A stretch of DNA of 53,065 nucleotides from contig NZ_JACSIT010000065.1 of NCBI RefSeq assembly GCF_014349155.1, positions 1-53,065 of the forward strand, in the 5' to 3' direction. Made by a program: the position numbers and the translations under genes. The notes beneath the pieces were generated by a model, which ran no database searches, had not been told where the DNA came from, and saw only the letters and a program-made list of their open reading frames with translations. This document shows positions 19,070 to 27,240 of this stretch, in pieces. Within the stretch, counting starts at the first letter, position 1. Each line of letters opens with the position of its first letter. This stretch comes from Neolewinella lacunae. Its GTDB lineage: Bacteria > Bacteroidota > Bacteroidia > Chitinophagales > Saprospiraceae.

Positions 19070-19486
19070 TTAGGCAACGCTGATCTGCCGGGGCGCCTTG
19101 GGCAGGGCCTCTTCGCGCTTAGGCAGGGTCAGGCGCAGGATGCCATCCACGTAGGTAGCATCGATGCCTTCGTCGTTGATGACTTTGTCGTCCAACTGGA
19201 AACGGCGGTGGAAGTCCGTCAGGTTGAACTCCCGGAGGCGGAAGTTGGGGGTTTGCTCCTCACCATTTTTCTCAGCGGTGTAGGATACTTCCAGCGTGCC
19301 TTCGTTGCAGGCGATGTGGAAGTTTTCTTTCTTCCGTCCCGGAGCCAGTACTTCGAGGAAGAAGGCTTCATCCGTTTCGGCAATGTTTACGGCGGGACGG
19401 TAGCCATAGTTGGCCTTCGTTACCGTATCATCGAAGAAGCGGAAAAGATCACTGGGGAAGGGGCGGTTATAATTTACAAGTTTCAT
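19070..19486 (-). CDS. Hsp20/alpha-crystallin small heat-shock protein
   Basis: 138 residues from the ATG at 19486. The N-terminal arm (NYNRPFPSDLFRFFDD) is followed by the alpha-crystallin domain: PAVNIAETDEAFFLEVLAPG, a loop, then NFRLREFNLTDFHRRFQLDD and the closing DGILRLTLPKRE. The C-terminal tail lacks an obvious I-x-I/V motif. Small heat-shock proteins bind unfolding cytoplasmic proteins without ATP. Single gene with its own strong terminator; no clear heat-shock promoter element is visible upstream. Confidence 0.92.
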   Translation of the reverse strand: MKLVNYNRPFPSDLFRFFDDTVTKANYGYRPAVNIAETDEAFFLEVLAPGRKKENFHIACNEGTLEVSYTAEKNGEEQTPNFRLREFNLTDFHRRFQLDDKVINDEGIDATYVDGILRLTLPKREEALPKAPRQISVA

Positions 19487-19640
19487 GGTGGATTGATTTA
19501 GCTTTTCGTGCAATAGCGCACGACATCGCCTGGGCAAAATCCGGACCGCCGGAGAAAATTGAAAATTTGCGTGACATTATGACGTAAAAGCAATTGTTCA
19601 CCTGCCTTTTTGACACCCCTTGCTTCCAAATCGTCACTTT

Positions 19641-19657
19641 GCACCTGCGGCCGCGCC
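19641..19657 (-). repeat. 18-bp core repeat, copy D
   Basis: GCACCTGCGGCCGCGCC, reverse orientation to copy C, so the two bracket the Hsp20 gene. The last base of the 18-bp core differs. Confidence 0.8.
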
Positions 19658-19704
19658 TGAATGGATAGTGGGGGGAGAGTTGGGTTGGTGCTGCGGCAGT
19701 ACAA

Positions 19705-19785
19705 GTCGGGCTAAAGCCTCGACAATACCGGTCGGGCTGAAGCCTCGACAGTACCTTGGGGGTCGGGCTAAAGCCCGACAGTACC
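19705..19785. repeat. three tandem hairpin units GTCGGGCTAAAGCC...GAC
   Basis: Units start at 19705, 19731 and 19762. Each is about 25-27 bases, with arms GTCGGGCT and AGCC(T)CGAC, followed by AATACC or AGTACC. They end just before the metG stop codon at 19787 and may form the 3' end of its transcript. Arms are perfect in the third unit and carry one extra T in the first two. Confidence 0.8.
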
Positions 19786-19786
19786 T

Positions 19787-21937
19787 TTAGCGGACGGTCC
19801 AGCCGTTGCCGAAGCCGGCGGGGGGACTCACGAAAGTGAGTTTTCCGCTGCCATCTTCGGCCATCAGGATCATGGCTTCGCTCAAGACGCCCGCCATTTT
19901 TCGAGGGGCGAGGTTGGTGACGACGGTGACGTGCCGGCCGATGACCTCCTCGGGGCTGAAGTGCTGCGCGATGCCGGAAACGACCGAGCGCTGCTCGCTG
20001 CCCAGATCGATGGTCAGTTGGAGGAGTTTGTTGGACTTGGGGACGGGCGCGGCGGTGAGGATGGTGGCCGTGCGGAGATCGAGTTTCAGGAAGTCGTCGA
20101 AGCTGATCTCGGGTTTCGGGGCGGCACGTTCGGCGGGTGCGGTGGCTTCGGCGGCGGGGGACCCGGCGGGGATGGCGGGCTTGCTGGCCAGGATGGCCGC
20201 CAGTTTATCGCGTTGCCGCTGGATGATGGCGTTGCGGCTCTGGTCCTGGCGATCGATGATTTTGGGGAAGAGGACACCCGCCTCACCGAGCGTGTGGCCG
20301 GCGGCAAGCAGGGGCGCTCCGGCGGCAAGGGCCGTTAGGGCCAGCTGCCAGTCGCCGTTCTGCGCGGGGGCCTGGTTGAGGGTAGCGCGGAGCCGCTCGG
20401 CGGAGAAGGGGATGAAGGGGGTAGCCGTCAGGGCCAGCGCCGCCGCAATCTGGGCGCAGTTGTGGAGCGTTTCGGCGATGGCCGGGTCGGTGGGGTTATC
20501 CTTATATAAGGTCCAGGGCGCGGCGTCTTGCAGGTAGCCGTTGCCGTAGGTGGCCAGCTCGACGAAAGCCGTGGCGGCGTCTTTGAAGCGGAAGGCGGCG
20601 ATGTCCTGCCCGATCTTATCGACCGAAGTGGCGAGGGTGGCCAGCACGGTGGAGGTGGCCGAAGCGGGAAGGGCGGGTACCTCGCCGGCGAAGTACTTGT
20701 GGGTAAGCACCGTCACCCGGTTGATGAAATTGCCGAGTTTATCGGCCAGGTCTTTGTCGTGGTAGTCGGTGAAGCCGTCCCAGGTGAAGTCGGCATCCTG
20801 CTGCTCGGGGAGGTTGCGGATGAGGGCCCAGCGGAGGGCGTCCTGGTGGTTGGGGAAATCCTGGAAAGCGTCGAGGTATTCCTGCAGTTCAATGCCCCAG
20901 CCGCGGGATTTGGAGAATTTATCGCCTTCGAAGTTGAGGAACTGGTTAGCGGGTACGTTTTCGGGCAGGTTGTATTCGCCGTGGGCCTTGAGCATGGCGG
21001 GGAAGACGATGCAGTGAAAAACGATGTTGTCTTTGCCGATGAAGTGGATCAGCCGGCTGTCTTCGCCTTTCCACCAGCGTTCCCAGTCGGTGTTGTTTTC
21101 GGCGGCCCACTGCTTGGTGCTGGAGATGTAACCGATGGGGGCATCGAACCAGACGTAGAGCACCTTCCCTTCGGCACCTTCGAGGGGGACCTGGATGCCC
21201 CAGTCGAGGTCGCGGGTGATGGAACGGGCGTGGAGGCCACCGTCGAGCCAGCTCAGGCACTGCCCGATGACGTGCTTTTTCCACGCGCGCGGGTCGTGCA
21301 CCTGCTTACCATCGAGGAGGCCTTCCTGGATCCAGGGCTTGAGCCATTCGGCGTGGGCATCGAGGCGAAAAAACCAATGTTTGGTTTCCCGCAGTTCGGG
21401 CTTGGCACCGCTGAGGGTGGAGACGGGGTCGATCAGGTCGGTAGGCGAAAGGTCTTTGCCGCAGTTTTCGCACTGGTCTCCGAAAGCTTTGTCGGAGCCA
21501 CAGTTGGGGCAGGTACCCTGGATATAGCGGTCGGCGAGGAACTGCGCGAATGCGGGGTCGTAGTACTGCTCGGTGGAGCGGACTTCAAACTGGTCGCCAG
21601 CGGCCAGCAGCTTGAGGAAAAAGTCCTGGCTGGTAGCGTGGTGGAGGGGGGCGCTGGTGCGGTGGTAGTAATCAAAACTGATGCCGAGGGCCTCGAAACT
21701 GCCCTTGTTGAGGGCGTGGTACTTATCAATGATGGCCTGGGGGCTAATGCCTTCCTTCTTGGCGCGCAGGGTGATGGCCGCGCCGTGCTCGTCTGATCCG
21801 CAGACCCAAAGGACCTCCTGGCCCAGCAAGCGCAGGTAGCGGGCGTGGATGTCGGCGGGCAGGTAAGCCCCGGCCAGGTGCCCCAGGTGCAGGGGGCCGT
21901 TGGCGTAGGGAAGTGCGGAAGTCTGGAGGGTGCGCAT
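19787..21937 (-). CDS. metG: methionyl-tRNA synthetase
   Basis: 716 residues. It charges tRNA-Met with methionine for initiation and elongation. Class I signatures are present: the HIGH-type motif in YANGPLHLGHLAG (residues 11-23) and the KMSKS-type motif as KFSKS in GDKFSKSRGWGIEL. The zinc knuckle CPNCGSDKAFGDQCENCGK sits in the connective domain. After the anticodon-binding helices comes a C-terminal EMAP/Trbp111-like tRNA-binding domain (about 610-716: FLKLDLRTATI, then VVTNLAPRKMAGVLSEAMIL), which in E. coli-type enzymes also drives dimerisation. Full length with all motifs intact. A possible TACCTTGG -7 box lies upstream, one base off consensus. Confidence 0.97.
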   Translation of the reverse strand: MRTLQTSALPYANGPLHLGHLAGAYLPADIHARYLRLLGQEVLWVCGSDEHGAAITLRAKKEGISPQAIIDKYHALNKGSFEALGISFDYYHRTSAPLHHATSQDFFLKLLAAGDQFEVRSTEQYYDPAFAQFLADRYIQGTCPNCGSDKAFGDQCENCGKDLSPTDLIDPVSTLSGAKPELRETKHWFFRLDAHAEWLKPWIQEGLLDGKQVHDPRAWKKHVIGQCLSWLDGGLHARSITRDLDWGIQVPLEGAEGKVLYVWFDAPIGYISSTKQWAAENNTDWERWWKGEDSRLIHFIGKDNIVFHCIVFPAMLKAHGEYNLPENVPANQFLNFEGDKFSKSRGWGIELQEYLDAFQDFPNHQDALRWALIRNLPEQQDADFTWDGFTDYHDKDLADKLGNFINRVTVLTHKYFAGEVPALPASATSTVLATLATSVDKIGQDIAAFRFKDAATAFVELATYGNGYLQDAAPWTLYKDNPTDPAIAETLHNCAQIAAALALTATPFIPFSAERLRATLNQAPAQNGDWQLALTALAAGAPLLAAGHTLGEAGVLFPKIIDRQDQSRNAIIQRQRDKLAAILASKPAIPAGSPAAEATAPAERAAPKPEISFDDFLKLDLRTATILTAAPVPKSNKLLQLTIDLGSEQRSVVSGIAQHFSPEEVIGRHVTVVTNLAPRKMAGVLSEAMILMAEDGSGKLTFVSPPAGFGNGWTVR

Positions 21938-22284
21938 GCTTGGTTTTGTAGTCCTTGGTCAGTTGATCATTAATCCGCTGCCAAGGTACGGAAGTTGCAC
22001 TTTGTGGACTGAAAAGTTGGGGTTTCCTTACCGAACCTTACTCTTTCGTACAATTGTCAAACGGCTCCATTTGCCCTCTCCCTCGGTCCCTCTCCATGGG
22101 AGAGGGATGACCCAAGCACCGTTCTTTTGACGTTAAAGGAGTGTTTATCAGCCGCTAGAGTTTCTGCTTAAAATCCATTCATTCCATTTCAATAGATAGA
22201 CCACAGAGAACGGATGTTGACAAACCTCTAGGGCCAAGGTGTTTGATCTAGTGGGGTTAACCCGTACGCGCGTTAGGGGCCTAG
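21938..22284. other. intergenic region upstream of metG
   Basis: Contains the metG promoter region and a short perfect hairpin TCCCTCTCC-ATG-GGAGAGGGA at 22087-22107. No coding sequence is supported. The repeat module begins at about 22285. Confidence 0.5.
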
Positions 22285-22440
22285 ACTGCCTAGGTTGAGA
22301 CCCTCTGGGTCGATCCAGCTAGGCACAGGGGCACATTCTCCTACGACCCAGAGGGTCTCGACCTGGTAAGCGCTTGGGCCTCCCCCGGTTGGCCAAAGTG
22401 AGTACGGCTGCAGCCTGGCTAATTAGACTGCCTACCTCCA
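22285..22440 (-). repeat. ~150-bp intergenic repeat module, copy 2
   Basis: Inverted and diverged relative to 6466-6630. It holds an internal perfect 16-bp inverted repeat: GAGACCCTCTGGGTCG (22297-22312) and CGACCCAGAGGGTCTC (22344-22359). The block AAGTGAGTACGGCTGCAGCC near the right end matches copy 1. It abuts the stop codon of the HTTM gene, so it may shape that transcript's 3' end. Confidence 0.7.
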
Positions 22441-22443
22441 GGG

Positions 22444-23871
22444 TTAATCCTGCGCCGTTTCCCCCTCCGGCAGCACCCAATCTTTGGCGCCCCACCACTG
22501 CCAGTGGATGGTGCTGAGATCGGCAGCGCGATCGAGGAAAGTATGGCGGGGGCCACCGTTGAGAGAAACGCGGAAGCGGGGGTAAATGGCGAGGTCCTGG
22601 CCAGCGGCGGCGCGGAGGTCGCGCAGGTGGTGGGCGTACTGCAGGATCATGTCCGGGTGGGTGGTCATCTTGCGGTACTGCTTGGTCGTCAGGCTATCGC
22701 GGGGCTGAACGATTTCCTCCGCCCCGGTGGTGCGATCAACGAGGAGGTAGTGCCCGTGGCCTTGTTTGCTGCGCAGCATCATGCGCCAGCTGTAGCGGTG
22801 CCCTTCTTCGGTCCAGTTGACGTCAGAGGGGAAAAGCCAGTGGCGAAGGGGCAGAAAAAGGTGGAGGCCGATGATGAGGGCCAATCCGGCGGTGACGAGT
22901 GGCCGGTAGCGGGGGTGGCCCTGCCAGAGGGAGGATGCCTGGCTGGCGGGGGATTCCGGGGCCCTCCCTACCCTACCCTGCCATTGAACGACCCAGCGCC
23001 GCACCTGCGTCCGCGCCCACCCCAGCTTTTCCGCCGGGATCCCAAAACCCGCCAAACGATGAATGGCCCGCCGTGGCCAGTCGGGTGCAAAAAACAGGCT
23101 GGTGAGCACCATCGAGAGGTAGGGGAAAATGCCGATCTGGAAAATGAGGTGGTTGGTGGCGTGGAAGAAAACCAGGAACCCCAGCGCCACCCAGCGCAAG
23201 CGCCGGTGCAACAGCAAAAATGCCGCCGTGAGATCGAGCAACATCCCGCCCCAGGCCATGACGTAGGCGGTGGGTTTGAGCGCGAAAAGCGGGCCGAGCA
23301 GGGGGATATCCGCGCGGCGCTGGAGCCAGGCGTGCAAAGGCGAGGCCTCCAGGAGCCAATCGGCGTTGATTTTGGCGATGCCGCCGAAAAAGTACACCAC
23401 GCCCATGAGGGTGGGAAAGAGTAAAACCGTCCAGGCGGGCACTTCCGTGCGCCGCTCGCCCGGGTTCCGCCGGACGTCGAGGGAAAACTCCCGCCACGCC
23501 GGCGTCAGGGCCAGCAACCAGGCCAGCCAGGTGAACAAGTAAGCGTGGTTCAGGTAATGGGCCTTTTCCAGCAGGAAAAGGTAGCTGAAAAAGAGGGCAA
23601 AAAGCGGTGCGGTAATGCGAAAGCGCCACCCCAACGCCACGGCCAGGCCGAGGAGAAAACCCACGATGAAGTAGAGCGAAAGCAGCGGCTCCGGCAGGGG
23701 ATGCACCCACTCGAAACCATAGTAACGGAAGGTATAGCCCGCAAAATCATCCAAATACCAATGGTAATAAATGCCATTCCCGAGGATGTCGCCGCCCCCG
23801 AGCAGGCCCATTGCGACCCGCAGCCAGACCAGGGTGGGGATGGGGACGGGCCGGAAGAGGGGGAGGGGCAT
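22444..23871 (-). CDS. HTTM-domain (gamma-carboxylase-like) membrane protein
   Basis: 475 residues with about eight hydrophobic segments in the first 290. Conserved HTTM blocks are visible: EKAHYLNHAYLFTWLAWLLAL, VVYFFGGIAKINADWL and FHATNHLIFQIGIFPYLSM. HTTM is the membrane part of vitamin K-dependent gamma-glutamyl carboxylases; bacterial members are mostly uncharacterised. A soluble C-terminal region (from about 320) contains EEGHRYSWRMMLRSK, also typical of the family. Residues about 285-290 are encoded by an 18-bp core repeat (23001-23018), in a basic linker after the membrane core. The promoter region carries octamer repeats. Confidence 0.85.
   Translation of the reverse strand: MPLPLFRPVPIPTLVWLRVAMGLLGGGDILGNGIYYHWYLDDFAGYTFRYYGFEWVHPLPEPLLSLYFIVGFLLGLAVALGWRFRITAPLFALFFSYLFLLEKAHYLNHAYLFTWLAWLLALTPAWREFSLDVRRNPGERRTEVPAWTVLLFPTLMGVVYFFGGIAKINADWLLEASPLHAWLQRRADIPLLGPLFALKPTAYVMAWGGMLLDLTAAFLLLHRRLRWVALGFLVFFHATNHLIFQIGIFPYLSMVLTSLFFAPDWPRRAIHRLAGFGIPAEKLGWARTQVRRWVVQWQGRVGRAPESPASQASSLWQGHPRYRPLVTAGLALIIGLHLFLPLRHWLFPSDVNWTEEGHRYSWRMMLRSKQGHGHYLLVDRTTGAEEIVQPRDSLTTKQYRKMTTHPDMILQYAHHLRDLRAAAGQDLAIYPRFRVSLNGGPRHTFLDRAADLSTIHWQWWGAKDWVLPEGETAQD
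23001..23018 (-). repeat. 18-bp core repeat, copy H (inside HTTM gene)
   Basis: GCACCTGCGTCCGCGCCC, a one-base variant of the core, read in frame as the residues ARTQV between the membrane domain and the C-terminal domain. The same variant occurs at 37526-37543. Confidence 0.75.
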
Positions 23872-23885
23872 TGGTGGGTTTTTTA

Positions 23886-23928
23886 CAAAGTTAATGAGTG
23901 AATGCGTGAATGAGCGAATGAGTGAATG
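23886..23928 (-). promoter_or_regulatory. HTTM promoter with tandem octamer repeats
   Basis: On the minus strand a TAACTTTG -7 box (23893-23886) lies about 15 bases before the ATG. Immediately upstream, where the -7/-33 spacer should be, are four 8-base units of the form AATGnGnG (23893-23924) plus a partial fifth. No TTTG -33 box is recognisable. Changes in unit number would alter promoter spacing (inference). Confidence 0.5.
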
Positions 23929-24080
23929 GGCTGCCGCGAGGGATAGGCGAGATGGTGGAGGCGTTGTACGCCGAATGATCGCGGGCGGGGCGTATGTTTA
24001 CACCTATCCGGGGGATAGACGATAGACGATATTGGATATTTGATTGGGCTCGCGCGATGGGGGAGATTTATACTTCGCAC

Positions 24081-24180
24081 ACGATTTACGCCTCCGAGGA
24101 ACTTTTGCCTTCAAAGATTAACACTCCGAAAAAGTGTTCCTCCCTGCGAACGGCAAAAGATGCCTCGGAGGAGAAATCGT
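24081..24180. repeat. long imperfect hairpin, unit 1
   Basis: Arms of 29 bases: 24081-24109 (ACGATTTACGCCTCCGAGGA...) and 24152-24180 (GGCAAAAGATGCCTCGGAGG...). The loop holds a second small inverted repeat (AACACT/AGTGTT). Tandem with unit 2 and downstream of lipA. Confidence 0.8.
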
Positions 24181-24203
24181 TCCAGAGGTTTTACGCGATG
24201 CAC

Positions 24204-24271
24204 ACGATTTACACCTCCGAGGAACTTTTGCCTATTGCATACGGCAAAAGATGCCTCGGAGGAGAAATCGT
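24204..24271. repeat. long imperfect hairpin, unit 2
   Basis: Same 29-base arms as unit 1 (24204-24232 and 24243-24271) but with a 10-base loop. It ends 9 bases from the lipA stop and could stabilise or end the lipA transcript; there is no T-run. Confidence 0.8.
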
Positions 24272-24280
24272 TTCACCAAA

Positions 24281-25153
24281 TCAAATGTGCTTTTCGGCGT
24301 GGTAGCTGCTGCGTACCAGCGGGCCGCTTTCGACGTAATCAAAGCCTTTGCTGAGGCCAAGGGCTTTGTAGTGGGCGAAGGTATCGGGGGTAACGAATGA
24401 ATCAACAGCCAGGTGCATGGCGGTGGGCTGGAGGTACTGCCCGATGGTAACGACATCAACACCGACCTGGAGCAGGTCGTCGAGGAGCTGTTCTACCTGG
24501 TCTTCGGTTTCGCCGAGGCCGACCATGAAGCCGGTTTTGGTGCGCTTACCGGCGGCTTTGATGCGGCGGAGTTCTTCGAGGCTGCGCGCGTAATTGCCCT
24601 GGGGGCGGACTTTGCGGTAGAGGTCGCGCACCGTTTCCATGTTGTGGCTTACCACTTCCTGGCCGCCTTCGATCATGCGGTCGAGGGCTTCCCAGTTGGC
24701 GCGGACGTCGGGGATGAGCGTTTCGATGGTGGTTTGGGGCGTCCGTTCCTTGATGGCGCGCACGGTTTGGTACCAGATTTCGGCACCGCGGTCTTTGAGT
24801 TCGTCGCGGTTGACGGAGGTGAGCACGGCGTGCTTGACCTGCATGAGGTCGATGGCTTCGGCGACGCGGCGGGGCTCGTCGGTATCGTACTCGGTGGGTC
24901 GGCCCGTTTTCACGGCGCAGAAGCTGCACGAGCGGGTGCAGACGTTGCCCAGGATCATGAACGTAGCGGTGCCCGCGCCCCAGCACTCGCCCATATTGGG
25001 GCAGTTGCCGCTCTGGCAGATCGTGTGCAGCTTGTATTCATCCACCAGCGCCCGCACTTTTTTGTACTCGGGGCCGATGGGGAGCTTAACGCGCAGCCAA
25101 TCGGGCTTGCGTTGGCGTTCGCTGGGGGACGGGGCTACGGGGAGGTCAATCAT
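24281..25153 (-). CDS. lipA: lipoyl synthase
   Basis: 290 residues from the ATG at 25153 (an in-frame GTG at 25165 is the alternative). This radical-SAM enzyme inserts two sulfurs into protein-bound octanoyl groups to make lipoyl cofactor for pyruvate and 2-oxoglutarate dehydrogenases. The auxiliary cluster ligands are in [12 protein letters not shown], the radical-SAM CX3CX2C in CTRSCSFC, and the C-terminal RSSYHAEKH supplies the conserved Arg-Ser-Ser-Tyr motif whose Ser ligates the auxiliary cluster. Length matches the family. Monocistronic here, with no lipB adjacent. Confidence 0.96.
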   Translation of the reverse strand: MIDLPVAPSPSERQRKPDWLRVKLPIGPEYKKVRALVDEYKLHTICQSGNCPNMGECWGAGTATFMILGNVCTRSCSFCAVKTGRPTEYDTDEPRRVAEAIDLMQVKHAVLTSVNRDELKDRGAEIWYQTVRAIKERTPQTTIETLIPDVRANWEALDRMIEGGQEVVSHNMETVRDLYRKVRPQGNYARSLEELRRIKAAGKRTKTGFMVGLGETEDQVEQLLDDLLQVGVDVVTIGQYLQPTAMHLAVDSFVTPDTFAHYKALGLSKGFDYVESGPLVRSSYHAEKHI

Positions 25154-25179
25154 GGGCTTACGCACTTGAGAATGGAAGA

Positions 25180-25187
25180 CAAAGGTA
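25180..25187 (-). promoter_or_regulatory. putative lipA -7 box
   Basis: TACCTTTG on the minus strand is an exact TAnnTTTG match 27 bases upstream of the ATG at 25153. A -33 TTTG is not clear (nearest TTTC). Confidence 0.45.
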
Positions 25188-25311
25188 GGGCGGGAAAGGT
25201 TGTCAGGGAAATTTACAATTTACCATGCAGGATGTACAATTTAAGATTTTTCTTACGCCGTAATTTGCTCTTTTTGAGGCACTTGTACGCAGCAGAGGTG
25301 GTGATTTTCTT

Positions 25312-25371
25312 GGGCGCGGCCGCAGGTGCTCCCCCCGGCCCCCCGAAGGGGGGAGTTAAGACAAGGAGCAG
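25312..25371 (+). repeat. ~60-bp GC-rich element, copy E
   Basis: GGGCGCGGCCGCAGGTGC (25312-25329) followed by the C6/G6 hairpin and GGAGTTAAGACAAGGAGCAG, nearly the same as copy B. It lies between lipA and the ABC exporter, about 60 bases upstream of the exporter's promoter-like box. Confidence 0.8.
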
Positions 25372-25428
25372 GGTACGGCGCAGCAATAGCCGAAGTGTTT
25401 CCCTTCACTTTTACTAGCGATGGGGGAT

Positions 25429-25436
25429 TAACTTTG
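25429..25436 (+). promoter_or_regulatory. promoter-like -7 box at the 5' end of the ABC exporter
   Basis: TAACTTTG fits TAnnTTTG exactly. It overlaps the in-frame stop that closes the exporter frame and lies five bases before a non-canonical ATC codon. Transcription from it would begin near 25443, leaving almost no leader. Confidence 0.4.
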
Positions 25437-25440
25437 TCGC

Positions 25441-27213
25441 ATCAAAAAAATATTCGACCTCCTCACGCGGGCGGACCGCCGCCAATTCCGCTACCTGGCC
25501 GGTAGTGTCGCCCTGCTTTCGGTCCTGGAAGTAGTGGGGGTGGCCAGCGTTTTGCCCTTCATGGCCCTGCTGGCGGAGCCGGAGCGGATCAGTACCTCGC
25601 CGTGGCTGGCGCGGGCTTACGAGCGGGGGGGATTTGTGGATACGCGGTCGTTCATCATCACCGCCGGGGTCGTCGTTATTCTGTTGTTGGCCCTATCGCG
25701 GTTCCTGGCCGTGGCGGTCAACTACTGGCGGGAGCGCTACCAATACGGGGTGTACGAGCGGATGAGCAGCCGGCTGCTGGATTACTATCTGGCCAAGCCC
25801 TACCGCTTTTTTTTGGGGCAGAATACGGCGGCCTTGCGGTCCAACGTCCTCGATGAAGTGATGGTGCTGGTGACGGGGTCATTGGCTCCCCTGATCACCT
25901 TGATGATTAATGGCGGGATGGCCTTGCTCATCGTGCTGTTGCTGCTGGTGGTTAGTCCGGGAGTAGCCGTAGGTTCGGCGTTGGTGTTTGGCGGGGCTTA
26001 CCTGCTCATTTACCAGTGGCGTAAACGGCCGCTGGCCCGCCTGGGAGAGGCGCGAATGGCGGCATCGCGCACCCGTTCCCGCGCCCTGGAGGAACTGCTG
26101 CAAGGCATTAAGACGGTAAAAACCTACGGCAACGAAGCCCACTTCGTCAAACAGTACCGGCAGGCCACGGCGGTGATGGCACGCGTGATGCCCCGGCTTT
26201 TGACCATCTACCAAACCCCGAAGTACCTCCTCGAAGTGATCGCCTTTTGCGGCATCATTGGCATTACCCTGGCGCTGTACCTGCAATCGGACGACCTCAG
26301 CCAGGCCCTCCCCACCCTGACCTTGTTTGCGGTGGCGGGCTACCGACTCTTGCCCGCTTTGCAGCAGGTATTCGGGGCCTACGCCATGCTGCGCGCCAAT
26401 ACGGCGGTGGTGGAGCAACTTTACCCTGACCTGCGCGGCAGCCTGGCCCACACGACCGCCCCGGCAGTACAGGAAGAAGACTTGCCCTTCACCGAGGCGA
26501 TCCGCGCCGAAGCCCTGGGCTTCCACTTTGCGGGCGCGTCGACGCCCCTTTTCCAGGGACTTTCCCTGACCATTCCGAAGGGGCAGGTGGTGGCCTTCGT
26601 CGGGCGTACTGGCTCCGGCAAAACCACCCTGGTAGATCTGATAACCGGCCTGCTGACCCCCTCCGCCGGTCGGGTGACGGTGGATGGCAAAGCCCTGACC
26701 CCCGCCACCATCCGGGCCTGGCGCAACCAACTGGCCTACGTTCCGCAGCACGTTTTTCTTTACGACGCCTCACTGCGCGACAACATCACCTTCGGCTACC
26801 CCTGGCAGGTGTCGGACGACGAAATGCAGCGGATTCTGGTGATGGTCGATCTCCACCACTTCGTCACCGAGGAGGCTGCCGACGGGCTGAACACCCTGCT
26901 GGGCGAAAATGGCGTTCGCCTGAGTGGCGGACAGCGGCAGCGGGTCGGGCTGGCCCGGGCGCTGCTGCGCAGTCCTTCCGTGCTCATCCTGGACGAAGCC
27001 ACCAGCGCACTGGATAACCTGACGGAAAAAAACATCATCAACTCCCTGGAACGCCTGCCCGCCGGGCTTACGGTCCTCATCATCGCCCACCGCCTGACTA
27101 CGGTGCGCCGCGCCGACCAGATTTACGTCCTCGAAAAAGGGAAAATTCTTGGCACGGGCACCTATGATGCGCTACTGGCCGAGAATGAGCGGTTTCGGGA
27201 GTTGGCGGGGTAG
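25441..27213 (+). CDS. ABC exporter, fused membrane and ATPase domains (start codon uncertain)
   Basis: The first canonical start is a GTG at 25534 (559 residues), but that cuts into the first membrane helix. The frame is open back to 25432 and reads like a natural N-terminus, (ATC)-KKIFDLLTRADRRQF, then helix 1 (SVALLSVLEVVGVASVLPFM), so translation probably begins near 25441 (about 590 residues) or the sequence has an error there. About six membrane helices are followed by the ATPase: Walker A GRTGSGKTT, signature LSGGQRQR, Walker B VLILDEATSALD, H-loop IIAHRLTT. Architecture matches MsbA/PglK-type lipid or glycolipid flippases; substrate unknown. Convergent with the next gene. Confidence 0.85.
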   Translation: MKKIFDLLTRADRRQFRYLAGSVALLSVLEVVGVASVLPFMALLAEPERISTSPWLARAYERGGFVDTRSFIITAGVVVILLLALSRFLAVAVNYWRERYQYGVYERMSSRLLDYYLAKPYRFFLGQNTAALRSNVLDEVMVLVTGSLAPLITLMINGGMALLIVLLLLVVSPGVAVGSALVFGGAYLLIYQWRKRPLARLGEARMAASRTRSRALEELLQGIKTVKTYGNEAHFVKQYRQATAVMARVMPRLLTIYQTPKYLLEVIAFCGIIGITLALYLQSDDLSQALPTLTLFAVAGYRLLPALQQVFGAYAMLRANTAVVEQLYPDLRGSLAHTTAPAVQEEDLPFTEAIRAEALGFHFAGASTPLFQGLSLTIPKGQVVAFVGRTGSGKTTLVDLITGLLTPSAGRVTVDGKALTPATIRAWRNQLAYVPQHVFLYDASLRDNITFGYPWQVSDDEMQRILVMVDLHHFVTEEAADGLNTLLGENGVRLSGGQRQRVGLARALLRSPSVLILDEATSALDNLTEKNIINSLERLPAGLTVLIIAHRLTTVRRADQIYVLEKGKILGTGTYDALLAENERFRELAG

Positions 27214-27240
27214 GTGCCAGCGTTGCCGGGTTGCTACAGC

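Noticed and set aside
19705..19785. Possible CRISPR array
   Set aside because: Units abut with only a few bases between them, so there are no spacers, and no cas genes are present.
20528..21796. 422-codon plus-strand frame opposite metG
   Set aside because: Complement of the MetG motifs; no signal or domain of its own.
24081..24271. Possible integron attC sites
   Set aside because: No integrase, no cassette genes, and the arms do not show the R'/R'' core sites.
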